Assembly (NCBI RefSeq): GCF_023278565.1
Contig: NC_064679.1
Coordinates: 744,001 to 808,000, forward strand
Direction of reading: 5' to 3'
DNA from: Colletotrichum lupini
Taxonomy: Eukaryota > Ascomycota > Sordariomycetes > Glomerellales > Glomerellaceae
Length of the DNA stretch: 64,000 nucleotides
The position numbers were made by a program, and so were the translations under genes. Positions 11,783-24,400 of this stretch are shown here, one piece after another (position 1 is the first letter of the stretch; each line of letters opens with the position of its first letter). The notes below the pieces were generated by a model. The model was not told the DNA's origin. It did not search any database and was given only the letters and a program-made list of their open reading frames with translations.

Positions 11783-13693
11783 CTACCTAAAACGCATTCT
11801 GTCCTTCATCAACAACCCGTGATTTACTGCGTTTACGGCCTCCCCCTTCATCAAACCCTGCACACACGACTCACCCACCAAAAGCCAGCAGTCTCCCTCC
11901 TTACGCACACAGTACGGCACATCGCCGCCTGCAAGCACGACAACAGCATCTCCCTGCCGAATATTTGATGGGCCAATGCCCATTCTCCCGTCTGCCGTGA
12001 CCAAGAAGGCCCTATCGAAACCATAGTTGTGAACCAGGCTCTTGTAGTAGTCTGCAGCTCCACCGGATGATAAGTCCTGGAGTACGGAAAGAGCGTTCGG
12101 ATCCCCGCTCTGCTCTACGCACAAGGACGAAAGTGATATGTCGTTTAGCAGAAGATGATGGATATAGGCTGCGCCGTCCGCGACAGACTGTTCCCAGTCC
12201 CGGCCAACAAAGGAATGCTGCTCGACTGTAGTTGCGCTAACAAACTGTCTCGTCCAGGCAGATATGGTCTCCCGTTTGAGTGTCTTCAGCGCCTCTGACA
12301 AGATGCGCGTCATCTGCTCTGTAAAAGGCTGCTCGGGTTCAACCTTGCGAGAAGGATTCACACCAAACGGCAAAGCTACCTCGACTGTGGTCACCCTGAT
12401 ACCCACGAGTGAGAGTACTCGCGGATCGCCTTCATGACGAATCTCGAGTTCAAGCCCAGACGCTGCAGAGAATTGTTCGAGAAAGCCGAGTCTGGCTGGC
12501 CTAGACTTGTCTCCGGCATGAACCCACGAGAGACTTGTAGCGATGCCCTCGTTGGGATTCTTGAAATCGCTCCAGTCCGGGCACCACGATGGTATATCTA
12601 GACTCTCCTCCCGCTGTCTTCTGGTGATACTGCCATCGACACAACGTGCTCGGGTCAAGAACGCAAGCGAGCGGCTCTGTTGCAGCATGTATCGCCCAAC
12701 CCTCAGGTATACATCCGTCACGTCAATCTGATAGTCTGGTCTCAGCTCGAGAGGCATAGTAGCCAGATCCTGACATTCGCAAGCAAGACCCATGAGTCCA
12801 TAGATCTTGTCCCTCTGGTCGGTGGCGTTGAACTTGACCTGCGTGATTGAGACGAGCGCATCAAGGGGCCACAGCGTCTGCGCTCGCTGGAGATTAGCCA
12901 TGGTGTCGATATTACGCAGCTGTTCGGGCACTTGAGACAGTCGCATGTAGCCATTTTTGCGCAGCCAAGCCGCCGCCCAGCCAAAGTGACTCCAGGGGAA
13001 ATACTGCTCCCCGTGGAGGAAGATTGGATCCTGCGTCGACAGGGCGACCTCCTGAACGACCCAGATCCTAGAAAACCACCGCCTCCTTACGAGGTTCTTA
13101 AGATGCGACCACCGAAAGTCTTCCCATGGCGGCAGGCCGGAGGCTTCGTGTGCAGAGGGTCGGTACATGCGGGTGGGTATGTCATTCGGCTCCGTGGCTC
13201 TGGGGTTCTGTTGCCTGAAGATGTGGTGTATGCTGTCCAGCAGCTCCCACGCGCCGTAGCAGTCGCTGGAGTCGGGACCGAGCCAGATAAGTGTTCTGAT
13301 GGCGCTGCGGTACAGCTGACCCATGAGGGAGACTTGAGCCGCGCGCTCGTCGAGATTTGACTGATCGATGCAGATGCTGTCGATCCAGATGTGACGAACG
13401 GGAGGGTCGAGCTCGGAGTTGCTTCTTGCCAATTGCGAGAGCCTGTGAACGCAGGCGGCGAGATCAGCTCCGAGCGTGACGACTTGGCTGTTTATGAGGA
13501 CGTCCTGGTAGCTGTGCTGGCTCGTCCAGCTGTGACTAAGGGCGTAATATGGAGGAGCCTCGCGCAGTTCCACTACTTCTAGATTTCCCACTTCATCTGA
13601 GTCGGGGTCTGGATTCAGTCGCAGAAGCCGAACTTGGTTGGTCTTGAGAGGGTTGTAGAGGCCGGCCTCTTTCGGGCCCTGGTGAGTGCTCAT
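11783..13693 (-). CDS. HET-domain (heterokaryon incompatibility) protein
   Basis: Uninterrupted 636-codon frame, no intron needed. The HET domain runs from about residue 49 to 230, with the family blocks YYALSHSW (49-56), IWIDSICIDQ (102-111) and LYRSAIRTLIWLG (127-139). Near the C-terminus is the usual tail of these proteins, with GDAVVVLAGGDVPYCVR and LVGESCVQGLMKGEA. HET proteins act in non-self recognition and programmed cell death after fusion of unlike hyphae, but most copies have no assigned partner and this one cannot be matched to a known het locus. The first in-frame ATG is used as start. The gene lies about 450 bp from RIP-degraded repeat DNA, a common setting for this expanded family, yet its own frame is intact. 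Confidence 0.93.
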   Translation of the reverse strand: MSTHQGPKEAGLYNPLKTNQVRLLRLNPDPDSDEVGNLEVVELREAPPYYALSHSWTSQHSYQDVLINSQVVTLGADLAACVHRLSQLARSNSELDPPVRHIWIDSICIDQSNLDERAAQVSLMGQLYRSAIRTLIWLGPDSSDCYGAWELLDSIHHIFRQQNPRATEPNDIPTRMYRPSAHEASGLPPWEDFRWSHLKNLVRRRWFSRIWVVQEVALSTQDPIFLHGEQYFPWSHFGWAAAWLRKNGYMRLSQVPEQLRNIDTMANLQRAQTLWPLDALVSITQVKFNATDQRDKIYGLMGLACECQDLATMPLELRPDYQIDVTDVYLRVGRYMLQQSRSLAFLTRARCVDGSITRRQREESLDIPSWCPDWSDFKNPNEGIATSLSWVHAGDKSRPARLGFLEQFSAASGLELEIRHEGDPRVLSLVGIRVTTVEVALPFGVNPSRKVEPEQPFTEQMTRILSEALKTLKRETISAWTRQFVSATTVEQHSFVGRDWEQSVADGAAYIHHLLLNDISLSSLCVEQSGDPNALSVLQDLSSGGAADYYKSLVHNYGFDRAFLVTADGRMGIGPSNIRQGDAVVVLAGGDVPYCVRKEGDCWLLVGESCVQGLMKGEAVNAVNHGLLMKDRMRFR

Positions 13694-14735
13694 CTTCGGT
13701 TGTCACTGGAAAGATTTGAAGAAAAGCAGCGGGTTGTGGCTCCCTTCCGTAATTTGTACGAAGTCCTGTGGAGGATGAAACTTGGGATGCAACCCTCGTC
13801 GCAATCAGCCTGGCCTGCCTATCCCCCGCCTTCTTGGAGAGGAACCTCACGTCATTCGTGGAACTGGATTAAGTGCACAGGCTTACAGGGTTTACATGTG
13901 GCGGCGACAGCCACATACGGCTACTACGAAGGGGCTCAGCACACAATACTCTTCACTACGCATATGTCCTTCTACTCATGAGGCGGAATTCGTACAAGTT
14001 GAAAAAATTGGGAACCATTCTTGTGCATCCATGCTTGTATAGCGCGCTTAAGGCTGGCTCAGGAACTCCTCCGGATAGCCATCCAAAAAAAAAAAAAAAA
14101 ATAGGCAGAACCCATGAGACACATGGGGTTGTTACTAAGGCTCCTAATCTGGCTCCTACACAGTGATCCCGCCGATTCTCGCGAGGCAAGGTACCATTGC
14201 AGCACGCTCGGACGCTGGAAACGTGGGTGTTCATCTAAGCTTCTCATGTCTTACATGACGATATGGGCAGAAGTGGGACCCTGCTGCTTGGGACGGCCCG
14301 AAGCGAGTGCCAGCGGTTTGACTGACGCCAAACTATAAACACCTGGTCACCAGAGTCCGACATGAGTCAAGACGGCCTCCCTGGCCTGCTGTATTCGCCG
14401 AGGAGTGTCCCTCATCCGCGTTCGAAGTTACACGCGATTTAACATGAAGATGGGGAACTCCAGTCTGGTTATCTGAGCTTGCATTAAGAGCCGTCCCGGG
14501 TCGAACGGTCCTACTATACAACAAGAACTACGAGAGACTCAACACTGAGATTGCGGCGCTAAGAGTTTTATGTGATCATTCTTTCGGCTCATACTTGACA
14601 TTCACACTGAGTCAGAAGATCCTTCATGGTCATCAATATCACCGGTAACAATGGAGGATGTGGTCATGAATCGTAAATTTTACAGGATATCTAATGCGCC
14701 GAGCTCTCTACATGAATGGTGAAATCTATTGAACT
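13694..14735. other. Intergenic, no gene recognised
   Basis: Between two minus-strand genes. It holds the HET promoter side and the 3' side of the hydrolase gene, and a pure A run at about 14085-14101. The short frames here show no recognisable protein features. Confidence 0.6.
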
Positions 14736-15544
14736 CTAAGCTCTGACCCTCTCCTGTCCAACCTTGGCAGCAAGCTCCAAGCCCTCAGCGACGTCGTTCG
14801 GCTGGGACAGGAAGGGGGAGTGGGAGGCCTTAGAAGAGTAGGTGATGGCCGTAGGGCCGAGAAGAGTGGCCATACCCTGCTGGACGGCGAGGGGGATTGC
14901 CTTGTCCTCGTCGCAGAAAAAGAACATGGAGTCAATCTCGTGCCACGGCTCGTAGGTCACAACATCGTCGAAGACCTGGGCAGACTGGTGCTGCAGCTGC
15001 TCGATAGCCTTGGCGCGAGTCTCAGGCTCAACATCGTGGTAGAAAATCTCCTCGGGGGTCTGAGCGTAGACGTAGTTGCCCTGTGACAGTGTGAATATCG
15101 GAATGGCGAAATCGTTCAGCTTCATCTTACCTCAAACTTCATCCACGGGAGGAACTGGCCGCCAAGCATCTCTCTGATGCACTTGCCCTTGGGCACAACG
15201 AAGGCGGTAAGGTAGACGAAAGTAATGACACCGCCCTTCTTACCCTCTTTGATGCGCTGCTTGTAGCCAAGACCCTCGACGGCATTGGCTCCGACAAGAC
15301 CACCGTAGGAGTGCACAACGAGAACGATCTCCTTGCCCTCGTCAGCGAGTCTCTGGAGGACAGCTCTGACGGCATTGGCATCGTCTGTGAGGCCCTTGGT
15401 AGGGGGCTCAGCGCCGACAGAGGGGTACTCAACGGCCTCAACGGGGTAGCCGCGAGACTCGAGGAGTTGCTGAGCAGGCGAGTAGCAGGTCTCCTTGTGC
15501 CAGGCACCAGGTGCGAGGACGAAAGTGGGCTTGGTGGTAGACAT
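14736..15544 (-). CDS. Alpha/beta hydrolase, small serine esterase type
   Basis: Two exons: 15131-15544 and 14736-15080. A 50-nt intron (15081-15130, GTAAGA...CACAG) restores a 252-residue protein. Without splicing the first frame stops two codons past the donor. The fold's signatures are complete: an oxyanion strand FVLAPGAW (8-15), nucleophile elbow VVHSYGG with Ser79, acid Asp197 in CDEDKAIP, and His225 in ASHSPFLSQ. There is no signal peptide, so it is probably cytosolic. Length and the HSPFLS ending fit the AB_hydrolase_6 group, which includes small carboxyl-ester hydrolases. The substrate is unknown. No obvious pathway partner is adjacent. Confidence 0.9.
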
Positions 15545-18215
15545 GGTTGGTAGTGTGTGGGTTGTGTTGAAGAGTTAAGCGAGGATGGTGAGCTCGGCAG
15601 GGGAATTCCAGAAAAGTCAAAAGCTTGAATCATTGACTGGCAGAAGGAAGACGCTGCCATGCTATTAAATATGAGTGATATCTGATCATGGGAGCCGGCG
15701 CTCAACTCGCGTCTGCCCCTCGCCTCACCGCAATCCATCCTTTCCCCTCACCTTTGTAAAACGGCAACTTTACGGCCCCGGTGATATCCCTGAAAGACGC
15801 GCCTTTAGCACGCCTCTAGCTCCCTGGAAACCCAATCCGGAACTCGGGAAACCCTGGAAAGAGCCCACTAACGTACGGCAACTGCCACATCTCTCGCGAG
15901 AGCTACGGAGTTGCGTGCGGGTCGGGCGACTCATGGGCTTCATTGCGTCGCACTCAATGCGGAGCATTCTTCAGCGGCACTCCCCAACGAGGTCGCATTG
16001 TCCAGTAATGGGCCGAATTCAGATTGATAGGGGTCTTGTCAAGAGGTGCGTGCGCACGTCAAGAGGGGACCTCAAGGATACTGTTCCCGGACGACTATGC
16101 CGGCGACTTTTCTCTTCAGGTGTCCTTGACTGGGGTCACTTCCGATGATTCCCTTGCCAAGTTGATTTCTGCACCGATTTCTGACAACAGCGTCGTAGTA
16201 GGCGACCCTTGTGTCATTTTGCATGCTTTGTTTGGAATGTTTGACCCTCAGCCCACGTGTAAAACGAGAGGGTCTTCGGAAGCAGGGTATTGGTGGAGGG
16301 GTTGCTCGACGATCAATGACCTGGGTCAGTCTCTGTTGGGGTGACGTTGGGCAAAAGCGCTGTTCAATCCACCACTCCCCGAAAGCTGACATCGCCGCTA
16401 CCTGCTACCTAGGTCGCCTGTACATAATGTCTCTTCACGAACTTACCCAGCTAGCTCACGTTGCGCTACCCGCTCTCGCAAAATCTGGGACGTTGGGAGC
16501 ATTATTTCTGATAGGGGCCGTATAATCGGCCCATCGGAACAAATTCATGAGGGGGAGAGTACTCAGCGAGGCAGCAAATGCCATTAGGCTGCTGATACGT
16601 CGGAAACAACCTGCGCGCATCATCGGTCGTCATCAAGACAAAGAAATAATTCGCCGCGGATATTGTCACTGCTGGTTTACTTGTGAATAGTGAGGATTGT
16701 TTTTAAAGTCATGAGCAAGGTTCAGAAGTGGTCAGCATCGTCCGCCGCTCGTGTTAAAGAGGGCTGGCTGGGTTTTGCCGCCTTCATGCGGTCTTGATCC
16801 CAAACGGTTCATGCGGCTGTAACAAGAACGCATAGCTGAGCAGGTCCATTGAAGGCTGACATCTTCGAAGCGTCCGCATTCGGTCCGCCCTACTGCGATT
16901 AAGTGCCACTGGTGCTGACGAGGCCATTTGGGAAGAAATAGGGCTGAGTGTGATGCAGGCCATCCTCAAAATGGTTAGATATCACCCAACGAAGTGGTCA
17001 TTCGGGAGAGGATTCTCGTAGACAATGACCAATTAACTTACTCCGCAAGACGGAGTGAGACTGTTTCATTTCCTGCTCGGCAGAAAGGCGGGCGGGCGGA
17101 GACGTCAAGTCGCCATAGATCTTGCTTTAGTTTTAGTCTGGCACACACACGGCCTTCATTGGCTTAACGTCTAAGCCGCGAAGCCAAGTTTCCTGACCAC
17201 ATAGAAAAGCCTTCACGGAGACCTCAAGCATCTGTACTACCTATTTAAGGAACCTGCCAACACCTACTGAGCACCGTGAGTGCCAAACTAATGCTCGAGG
17301 CTTATGGGACATGATGCAGATGACCTGAAGCACATCTGGACTCAAACATGGCTCACGAGTGTAGAACAACAACGGAGTTATTCACAATGAGCGAAGAAGC
17401 ACAGGCACTGACTCATTCATATGCCTCAGATTCAAGAGTGAGGCCGCAAGTCTGAAAGTCATGAGACGGTTAATGATATCCATAGACTAAATCTAAAAGA
17501 GACGGCAATGTTTGACGAGGGACCACGTCAAAGTAAGTCGTCGCATCTTAACCAAGACACAGCTAGAAGTCCTACTTGCGTGAGGGAGTAAGCAAGTGAA
17601 AGTTCAAAGTTATTACCGACTTTGTCAACTTGTCAAGAGGGCTTCGTTTCATAGGTCCTCTCAAAGACGAAATCAACTTAGCTCATTCACGTAAATCTAT
17701 CGCCAATGTCACAACTTATTTGACGATAAAAATCTGGTTTAATATTGTTCTCACCGATGAGAGTGCTTCATTTTACCAATCTGTTGGGAACGGTGTGTTT
17801 CGATATGAACACAACCATGAGTGCATATGCACGATCTTGTGAGGAAAGCCGCAGCAAAGCCTGACTGTCTCACTGTGTCACAGATTAAGGCGCTTCCATC
17901 AAACGATTGGCTCCAACAAGCGGCGTCAGCCTTCGATCTAGATTCAGCGAATTGGACTATGCCACATCCCGTCATGCGTCACGCTGATTCTTGGATCCAT
18001 TGGGCTAGCGCCGCATACCGATTTCAGTTGAGTTCCAGGGTAAGCGGACATCGGTGAGACGATCCAGGCAGCCTCGTTTCTGCCTGAAGCTTCACGTGGC
18101 TTCATAAAGTACCTTGCCTCGCGAAACATCGCAAAAGACTCTTAAATTCAAGGCTGGCCCCCAATTTGTTTTCTTCATCAGACTTTTACAGCTCAATTAC
18201 GTCGTGAAAGCGATC
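15545..18215. other. 2.7-kb intergenic region, no gene recognised
   Basis: Contains the hydrolase promoter at the left and the BCS1-like gene promoter at the right. Overlapping short frames at 15675-16525 show no domain, no signal peptide and no consistent splice pattern. I treat them as chance frames. Confidence 0.55.
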
Positions 18216-20078
18216 ATGAGTGAACTCTTTAGGCTCACCAAAGCCTCGCTTCTTACCAGCGCTACTGGCGCCACTGATGCAACGTCTCAAAAGTTATACC
18301 AAGGACTCAACGACTTCTTAGAACGTACTGCACCAGGATTCAAATTCTTTACAACTTGGCTTAAACTCGACATCACCACAATTATCCTCCTAATAACCTT
18401 GGGAGGAGAATTGCCAAGGGCTTTGACGGGCATTCAAAAGCTGGGAACTCAGATCTACTGGTGGATTACCCGCTTCTTCACGGCTTCCATCTCGATAGGG
18501 AGTAACGACAAACTCAACAGAGAGGTTCTCAACTGGCTAGGAGCGCACGTTCTCACCCGGCAAGGCACTCGTGTCCTAACAGCCCGAACTGAGGTGATCC
18601 AGAATGAGGCGTGGTATTATCGGAAGCCTATCGAGCGAGACGACCTCCATCACGAAAAGAGGGTACCAGTGCAATATTTGCCAACCTTTGGTACAACCTG
18701 GTTTATCTTTGAGGGAGGGTTCTTCATGGTCCGAAGAGTGTCTAACGTACGCGTCGGCTCTGCGTACACCGGTGTTCCGGATGAATACTCTGCCGCCCCG
18801 GAGGGCGATGAGCCGCTCGTCGTGATGCGCTTGGGGCGCGCTGTCCAGCCCGTCAAAGACTTCCTCAACAACTGTCGGCTCTTTGCGTACAAGCAACGTG
18901 AAGCTTTTATCACGGTGAGAGCAACAAAAAATCAGTATAATCAAGAGAGTTGGGACACCACTATCCTTCGACCGATACGGCCACTAGAGACTGTACACTT
19001 TGACGAGAAGACGAAGACAGAGCTTGTCAATGACATCGAAACGTATCTCAACCAAAAAACCAGGAAGTTTTACACGGAAAGAGGGATACCGTACCGGAGA
19101 GGCTATCTCTTCTACGGCCCACCCGGTACAGGCAAGACGTCTCTTTCTCTTGCCCTAGCAAGCTACTTCAACCTTGAGCTCTATCTACTCCATATTCCTA
19201 GCATCAGAGATGATAACGACTTAGAAAACCTATTCACCGCGCTGCCGCCGAAATGCATCGTCTTGCTGGAGGACATTGACGCGATTGGAATTCAGCATCG
19301 CAAGAAGTTCGAGCCGGATGATTCCTCATCGGAAGACAGTGACAGCAGCGCTAGTAGCGCAAGGTCTTTCGGGCGATGTCGTTGTACTTTATCAGGTCTT
19401 TTGAACGTCTTGGATGGAGTTGCGTCCCAAGAAGGCCGCATTGTCTTGATGACGTCTAATGTGGCTCACAAACTTGATAGAGCGCTCGTAAGACCAGGTC
19501 GTATCGATAGAATGATATTTCTAGGGAACATTTCAAAGGGAAGCGCCAAGGGCATGTTTGAGCGCATGTATCGACCGCACCTGTCAACCGAGACTCTCTT
19601 AGCGGACAAAGACGACGAGGCTCTGAAGAAGCAAACCTCAGAATTCGACAAATTGGCAGAAGGATTCAGTTCTCAAGTCCCAGACGACATATTCACCCCG
19701 GCACAATTGCAGGGATTCTTGCTCAACCATCGAAATGCACCGGAACAGGCCGTCAGGAGCATTGCTGCATGGGTTGTAGAAGAGAAAGCCGCGATGGATG
19801 AAGCGCAGCGACGGAAGAAAGCGGCAAGCGAGCGGAAGGCGAGGAAGAAGAAAGCCCTCAAGATGAAGGCGCTTAAGGCACTGGCTTCGGAGTCCGACAG
19901 TGAAGGAGCCAATGAGAAAGCTGGCGCAAAGGAAATTGAGAAGGCTAAAGGGGCCGTGGGAACGAAGACCAAAACCGCTAGCGACCAACCCCAGAGGCTT
20001 CCAGCTGACGGGATAGGGGAAGAGAAGGCATCTGAGGATGAAGAGTCGCGAATTGAAGGCAAAGAGCCAACTGAATGA
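18216..20078 (+). CDS. BCS1-like AAA ATPase
   Basis: 620 codons from the ATG at 18216. The open frame extends upstream to 18114, but the 34 extra residues look unlike the family and MSELF is the likelier start. A hydrophobic stretch (about 52-66) may anchor it in a membrane. The N-terminal half resembles the BCS1 N-terminal domain. The AAA core has Walker A GPPGTGKTS (301-309, Lys307), Walker B CIVLLEDID (347-355) and the RPGR arginine-finger region (426-429). An acidic Ser/Asp-rich insert (about 367-383) separates parts of the core. The C-terminal 90 or so residues are Lys/Glu-rich, unlike the compact end of mitochondrial Bcs1. Bcs1 itself moves the folded Rieske protein across the inner mitochondrial membrane. 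Filamentous fungi carry many such paralogues of unknown job, and this is probably one. Confidence 0.9.
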   Translation: MSELFRLTKASLLTSATGATDATSQKLYQGLNDFLERTAPGFKFFTTWLKLDITTIILLITLGGELPRALTGIQKLGTQIYWWITRFFTASISIGSNDKLNREVLNWLGAHVLTRQGTRVLTARTEVIQNEAWYYRKPIERDDLHHEKRVPVQYLPTFGTTWFIFEGGFFMVRRVSNVRVGSAYTGVPDEYSAAPEGDEPLVVMRLGRAVQPVKDFLNNCRLFAYKQREAFITVRATKNQYNQESWDTTILRPIRPLETVHFDEKTKTELVNDIETYLNQKTRKFYTERGIPYRRGYLFYGPPGTGKTSLSLALASYFNLELYLLHIPSIRDDNDLENLFTALPPKCIVLLEDIDAIGIQHRKKFEPDDSSSEDSDSSASSARSFGRCRCTLSGLLNVLDGVASQEGRIVLMTSNVAHKLDRALVRPGRIDRMIFLGNISKGSAKGMFERMYRPHLSTETLLADKDDEALKKQTSEFDKLAEGFSSQVPDDIFTPAQLQGFLLNHRNAPEQAVRSIAAWVVEEKAAMDEAQRRKKAASERKARKKKALKMKALKALASESDSEGANEKAGAKEIEKAKGAVGTKTKTASDQPQRLPADGIGEEKASEDEESRIEGKEPTE

Positions 20079-20322
20079 TTGATGATAGAAGCAGACATGA
20101 GGTTAGCGAACGGCATCTAGCATAGCATCGGAGTTACGGCAACTTCAACTTCTGGGCAGAGACTGTATTTGAATCCGAGTTGCTATGGTCATCAGTAATC
20201 ACCATAGTAAATACGAGCAAGGCAACAGCTTACTTCTTGACGTAATAGGCCTAGTGCTGGTGATGCTAAGAGGATTTCGATCGGAGGCGGCTAGCCGATA
20301 CGGCATAGTAGGGGTAGACAAC

Positions 20323-20532
20323 TGTCAGGCCTCGCCGGTCAGGCCTCGTCGGTTAAGGGATAGCTTAGGGGGGCATAAAGAGGGGGACTAAGTAATAAAG
20401 GAGCAGCTTAGGCATATATAGAGCGCTAGTAGTATACCTTAAGGGAAGGGCAGATTTTAGTAATTCCTCTTTTAGACCCTAATAGTAGTTAGCCTCTATA
20501 AGCTTCTTCCCTATGTCGTATACCTATTAATA
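20323..20532 (+). repeat. Left LTR of chromovirus B (210 bp)
   Basis: Starts TGTCAGGCCTCG. Its outer end is unmutated, while its inner end carries RIP-type T/A changes (TAGTAG for CAGCAG, TTAATA for TTGACA). It aligns base for base with the right LTR. Confidence 0.93.
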
Positions 20533-21499
20533 GTCTAAAATCTCTACTTACGAAGGGGACTAGGCCAGAAGCTTAAAATACTAATAAAAACGAGACGTAG
20601 CGAGAGAGCGTAGTCGGCGCTACGATAATAAAAAAAAGACGACTCTTTTTTATTAGACTCCCCAGAGTCGCCTCTTTTTTAGTAAATAATATAAGAACGA
20701 AGCGCGGTAGAACTATTAATATAGTAACGACGTAAAAGGACCGCATTACTAAGAGTATTAACGAATTTTAAATAAAATAGCGAACCTCCTACCCTCACTC
20801 GCTAATACCTAAACTGAATAATAAGCAATAGGCTAGTAGAATTATAAGAATAAGAACGATAATTAAAAAAAGAAATCCTTATTATAATGTACGAAGAGCG
20901 CTTATGTAAAAGACGAGTAGATTTAGAACGCTTATAGAGCTCCTCGGATAGCCCGGCCCCTGCGCTAAGGGCTACGGTCTTAGTTATAATAGCCTCGGAC
21001 GTTAGCTTCGATATAAATAGAAACGTAAACCCCCGGACTAAGGATAGTTTAATAAGTAAAGCCGTACCTAAAGCGCTACTCGAGTAACGATAAAGTAACG
21101 AGTTCGTACTACCTAAGCCCCTATTTACTAGCTCCTTCCTAACTTAAATAAGCGCCGCAAGCGGAACGTCTATATTTAGACCGCTATCCCTCCCTAACTT
21201 ATTATACGCTAATAAATCGGTACGGGATTTATAAAGCTTCTTCTTTAACTATTACTATCGCTTCGACCTATAAGCTTAATAAATAAGAACAGACCGCAAT
21301 AAAGTAGTATATATAGTTAGCTACCTAAGCGGCGGCGTGAAAACCTCTTAAATATACTATATTTTCGACTGCCAAAGGACCCCCGGTTTTATAATAGACT
21401 AGGTTATATAGGAGGAACTAAAGACCTTCTTATAAAATAACCTATCCGATCCCGCTAGCTAAGGAATAGTAGCGAGTATATAACTAAATAGCGCCTCGC

Positions 21500-24400
21500 A
21501 AAGCTAAAAAAAGAAAATCGAAGAGTTCGTTAGCTATATTAATAAGCTCGAAATAGAATTAGAATATATCCTAATAGAGAAATAGAAGATCTCTATGCTA
21601 ATAAGTAAGCTACGGCCCGAACTACGCCTCATAATAGTATTATAAATAGAACTTCCGCGGACTCGCCTATAGCTAGTATTACTAATAAGACGTATCGAAT
21701 AATCCTCGCTATTAATAAGGAGCTTACGAACGTCCCCTAGGTAATATTCTAATTTAAACTCGAACGAGCTAGTAGGAAAATACCGGGGCGCTAATAAGTT
21801 AAATATATAAGGAACACGCCGTAACTTGCTTAATAAGAATACTACGTATTATAATTATAAAGAGACTAGTTATATCGTAAGGGATTACTTATAACCGTAA
21901 GAGTAGTATTAGTAGTGCTATAACTGTAGTAAAACTAGGTACCTCGCTAATAGCTACCCGAGCGTTATATACCGCAGATATAATTAAAAAGGGTATAAGG
22001 CCGCTAGCTATTGATTAGACCTCGCCCTAGTTAAGTAGCGCGGACTAGTAACGAGCTCGAATACTATCCTAGTAAAAAAAATAGCTAGTAATTAATAAGG
22101 GCGGCGCTTAGACGTCCCGACTTATATATACCTGAACTGCGCATAGGAAAAGCTAAGCGCCCTTATTAATTCGGGAATAGAAGGGAACGTAGTTAGTATC
22201 GGGCTACTTAATAGCTTTAACGCTAATCTACGAATTTACTTATTACTATAACTAGTAAACGTTAAGGGCAAATAAATAGAGACGCTAAGAAGCTATTACT
22301 TACGGCTTCGAATTACTAATAGCGACTACGTAACGGAGACATAGTTATATCGCTTCGTAATAACTAATATTGCGGCACCTACGCTTATCCTCGGTTTCCC
22401 TTAGCTAGAGGATATCGACCCGCTAATTAGTTAGAAATAAAAGAAGTAGTAATATTTAATTTACGAACGATATATCCGCTTAGACGCCCTAAAAAAGGGG
22501 CTACTAGATAACTTAGTTTCGGTAATACTCGCGCATATCGTAATTAACTTAATTATAAATAGTAACGTAATACTAGCGAGCGTAGCCGAGGACTAGAAGC
22601 TGCGTTACTAAGACTTTAATAACTTATTTTTAAAAAAGAAGGCTATTTCGTTACTAAATAGAGCACCGCACGACTATTATATCGAGCTAAATAACGCGGC
22701 GCCTATCCCCTAAGGACCTATTTACTTACTATCGAACTATAAGCTCGAGATCCTAGGCAACTATTTAATAAAAATAGAGGCTAGGGGCTAAATACGCCCC
22801 TTTATAAGCCCGGTAGGAGTACCTATCCTCTTTATACCTAAGAAAAGAGGAGAGCTATGACTTTGTGTCGACTATAGAGCGATTAATAAGATTATATAAA
22901 AAGATAGAACGCCGCTACCGCTAATTAAAGAGATATTAAATAGACTATCTAATACTTCTATTTTTACGAAGCTAGACTTTAAGAACGCGTATTACTATAT
23001 ACGTATAGCCGAGGGCGATAAGTAAAAGACGGCTTTTTGTACTAAATACGGGTAGTTCGAGTATTTAGTCGTACTTTTCGGGCTAATTAACGCGCCCGCG
23101 ACTTTCTAAGCGCATATTAATAATATTTTAAGCGGCTTAGTCGATACTATCTATATCGTATACCTAGATAATATTTTAATATATAGTAACGACTACGTAG
23201 CGTATAAAGAGTACGTACGTAGCGTGCTATAAAGATTACGGTAATAGAACTTATATCTAAACGGCGGTAAATACGAGTTCTATATATTGCGTATAGGATT
23301 CTTAGGGTATATCGTATTTAACGAAGGTATAAAAATAGAACCCGCGCGCACCGAAGCTATAGCGAATTAGCTACTTCCGAGGAGCGTTAAAGATATATAG
23401 ACGTTCTTTAAATTTACGGGGTTTTACTATAGATTTATTAGTAATTATGCTAAGATAACGGCACCTCTAATAAACTTATTAAAAAAGGCAAAACCGGGAT
23501 AATTAGAGCTACTAATACTAGCCGTAGAGTCGTTTAAAAAGCTATTAGTAGTATTTACTAACGTACTAATACTACGATATTTCGACCCTACCCTACCTAT
23601 ATAGTTATAAATAGACGCTTTGGCTCGAGCTATTGGCTTAGTAATTACGTAATTATTTAAGGGTAATTAGTACCTAATTACTTATAGGTTAAGGAAATTA
23701 ACGGATACGGAGAGCCGCTACGGTATAAGAGACGCGGAGTTACTAGCTATTATAAACGTATTAAGGAATTAATAATACTACCTCGCTTATAGCTAAGATT
23801 AGGTCGTAGTATTTATAGATTATTTTAACCTATAGTTCTTAAATATAAAAAAGAGACTAAACGGGAAATAGCTGCGCTAGCTAAACGAACTCGTAGCGTT
23901 TAATATTAAGATTAGGTTTAAACTAGGTATAAAGAACCTAGCGGATAGACTATTACGAAGACCTAACTATAGTAAAAATAGTAATAATAGTAGAGCGGAG
24001 GAGCTACTATCGAAAATAAGAAAAGACCTTTATAACGCTAGAAATATATAGGAGCCCCTTAAAGTTACGATAATAAGGTATATAAAGACGAGCCGCGGGA
24101 GCGGCTCTTAAGTAAAAAGGATAGTGAGTATTCTAGAAGCGGAACTAGTAATAGTATAGAGAAATAAGTAAAGGAGGTTAGGAGCTCTGGCTCGAGGGAA
24201 CTCCGAAAAGTACTTTGAGAAGCGTAACGGGGCTACGAGCCTAGGGTATTAGAGTTACGGCGTAGTATTTAGAGAGCTACTTAAGCCTATTATTAGAACT
24301 ATAGATCGCAAGCTACTCGTTCTATAAGACTCCGACGCGATAGGAGTACTTAAAATAGCATTCGGTAAGGAGGGGTTATTAATAATAAGTCGACTACGGG

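Noticed and set aside
11932..13360. Plus-strand frames of 62-142 codons opposite the HET gene
   Set aside because: Antisense shadows of a clearly recognised 636-codon gene.
15675..16525. Overlapping plus-strand frames of 157, 106 and 104 codons
   Set aside because: No domain, no splice-supported joining, and unlike any family recognised; likely chance frames.
18114..18215. Upstream start for the BCS1-like protein
   Set aside because: The extra 34 residues show no family similarity; the ATG at 18216 fits the expected N-terminus better.
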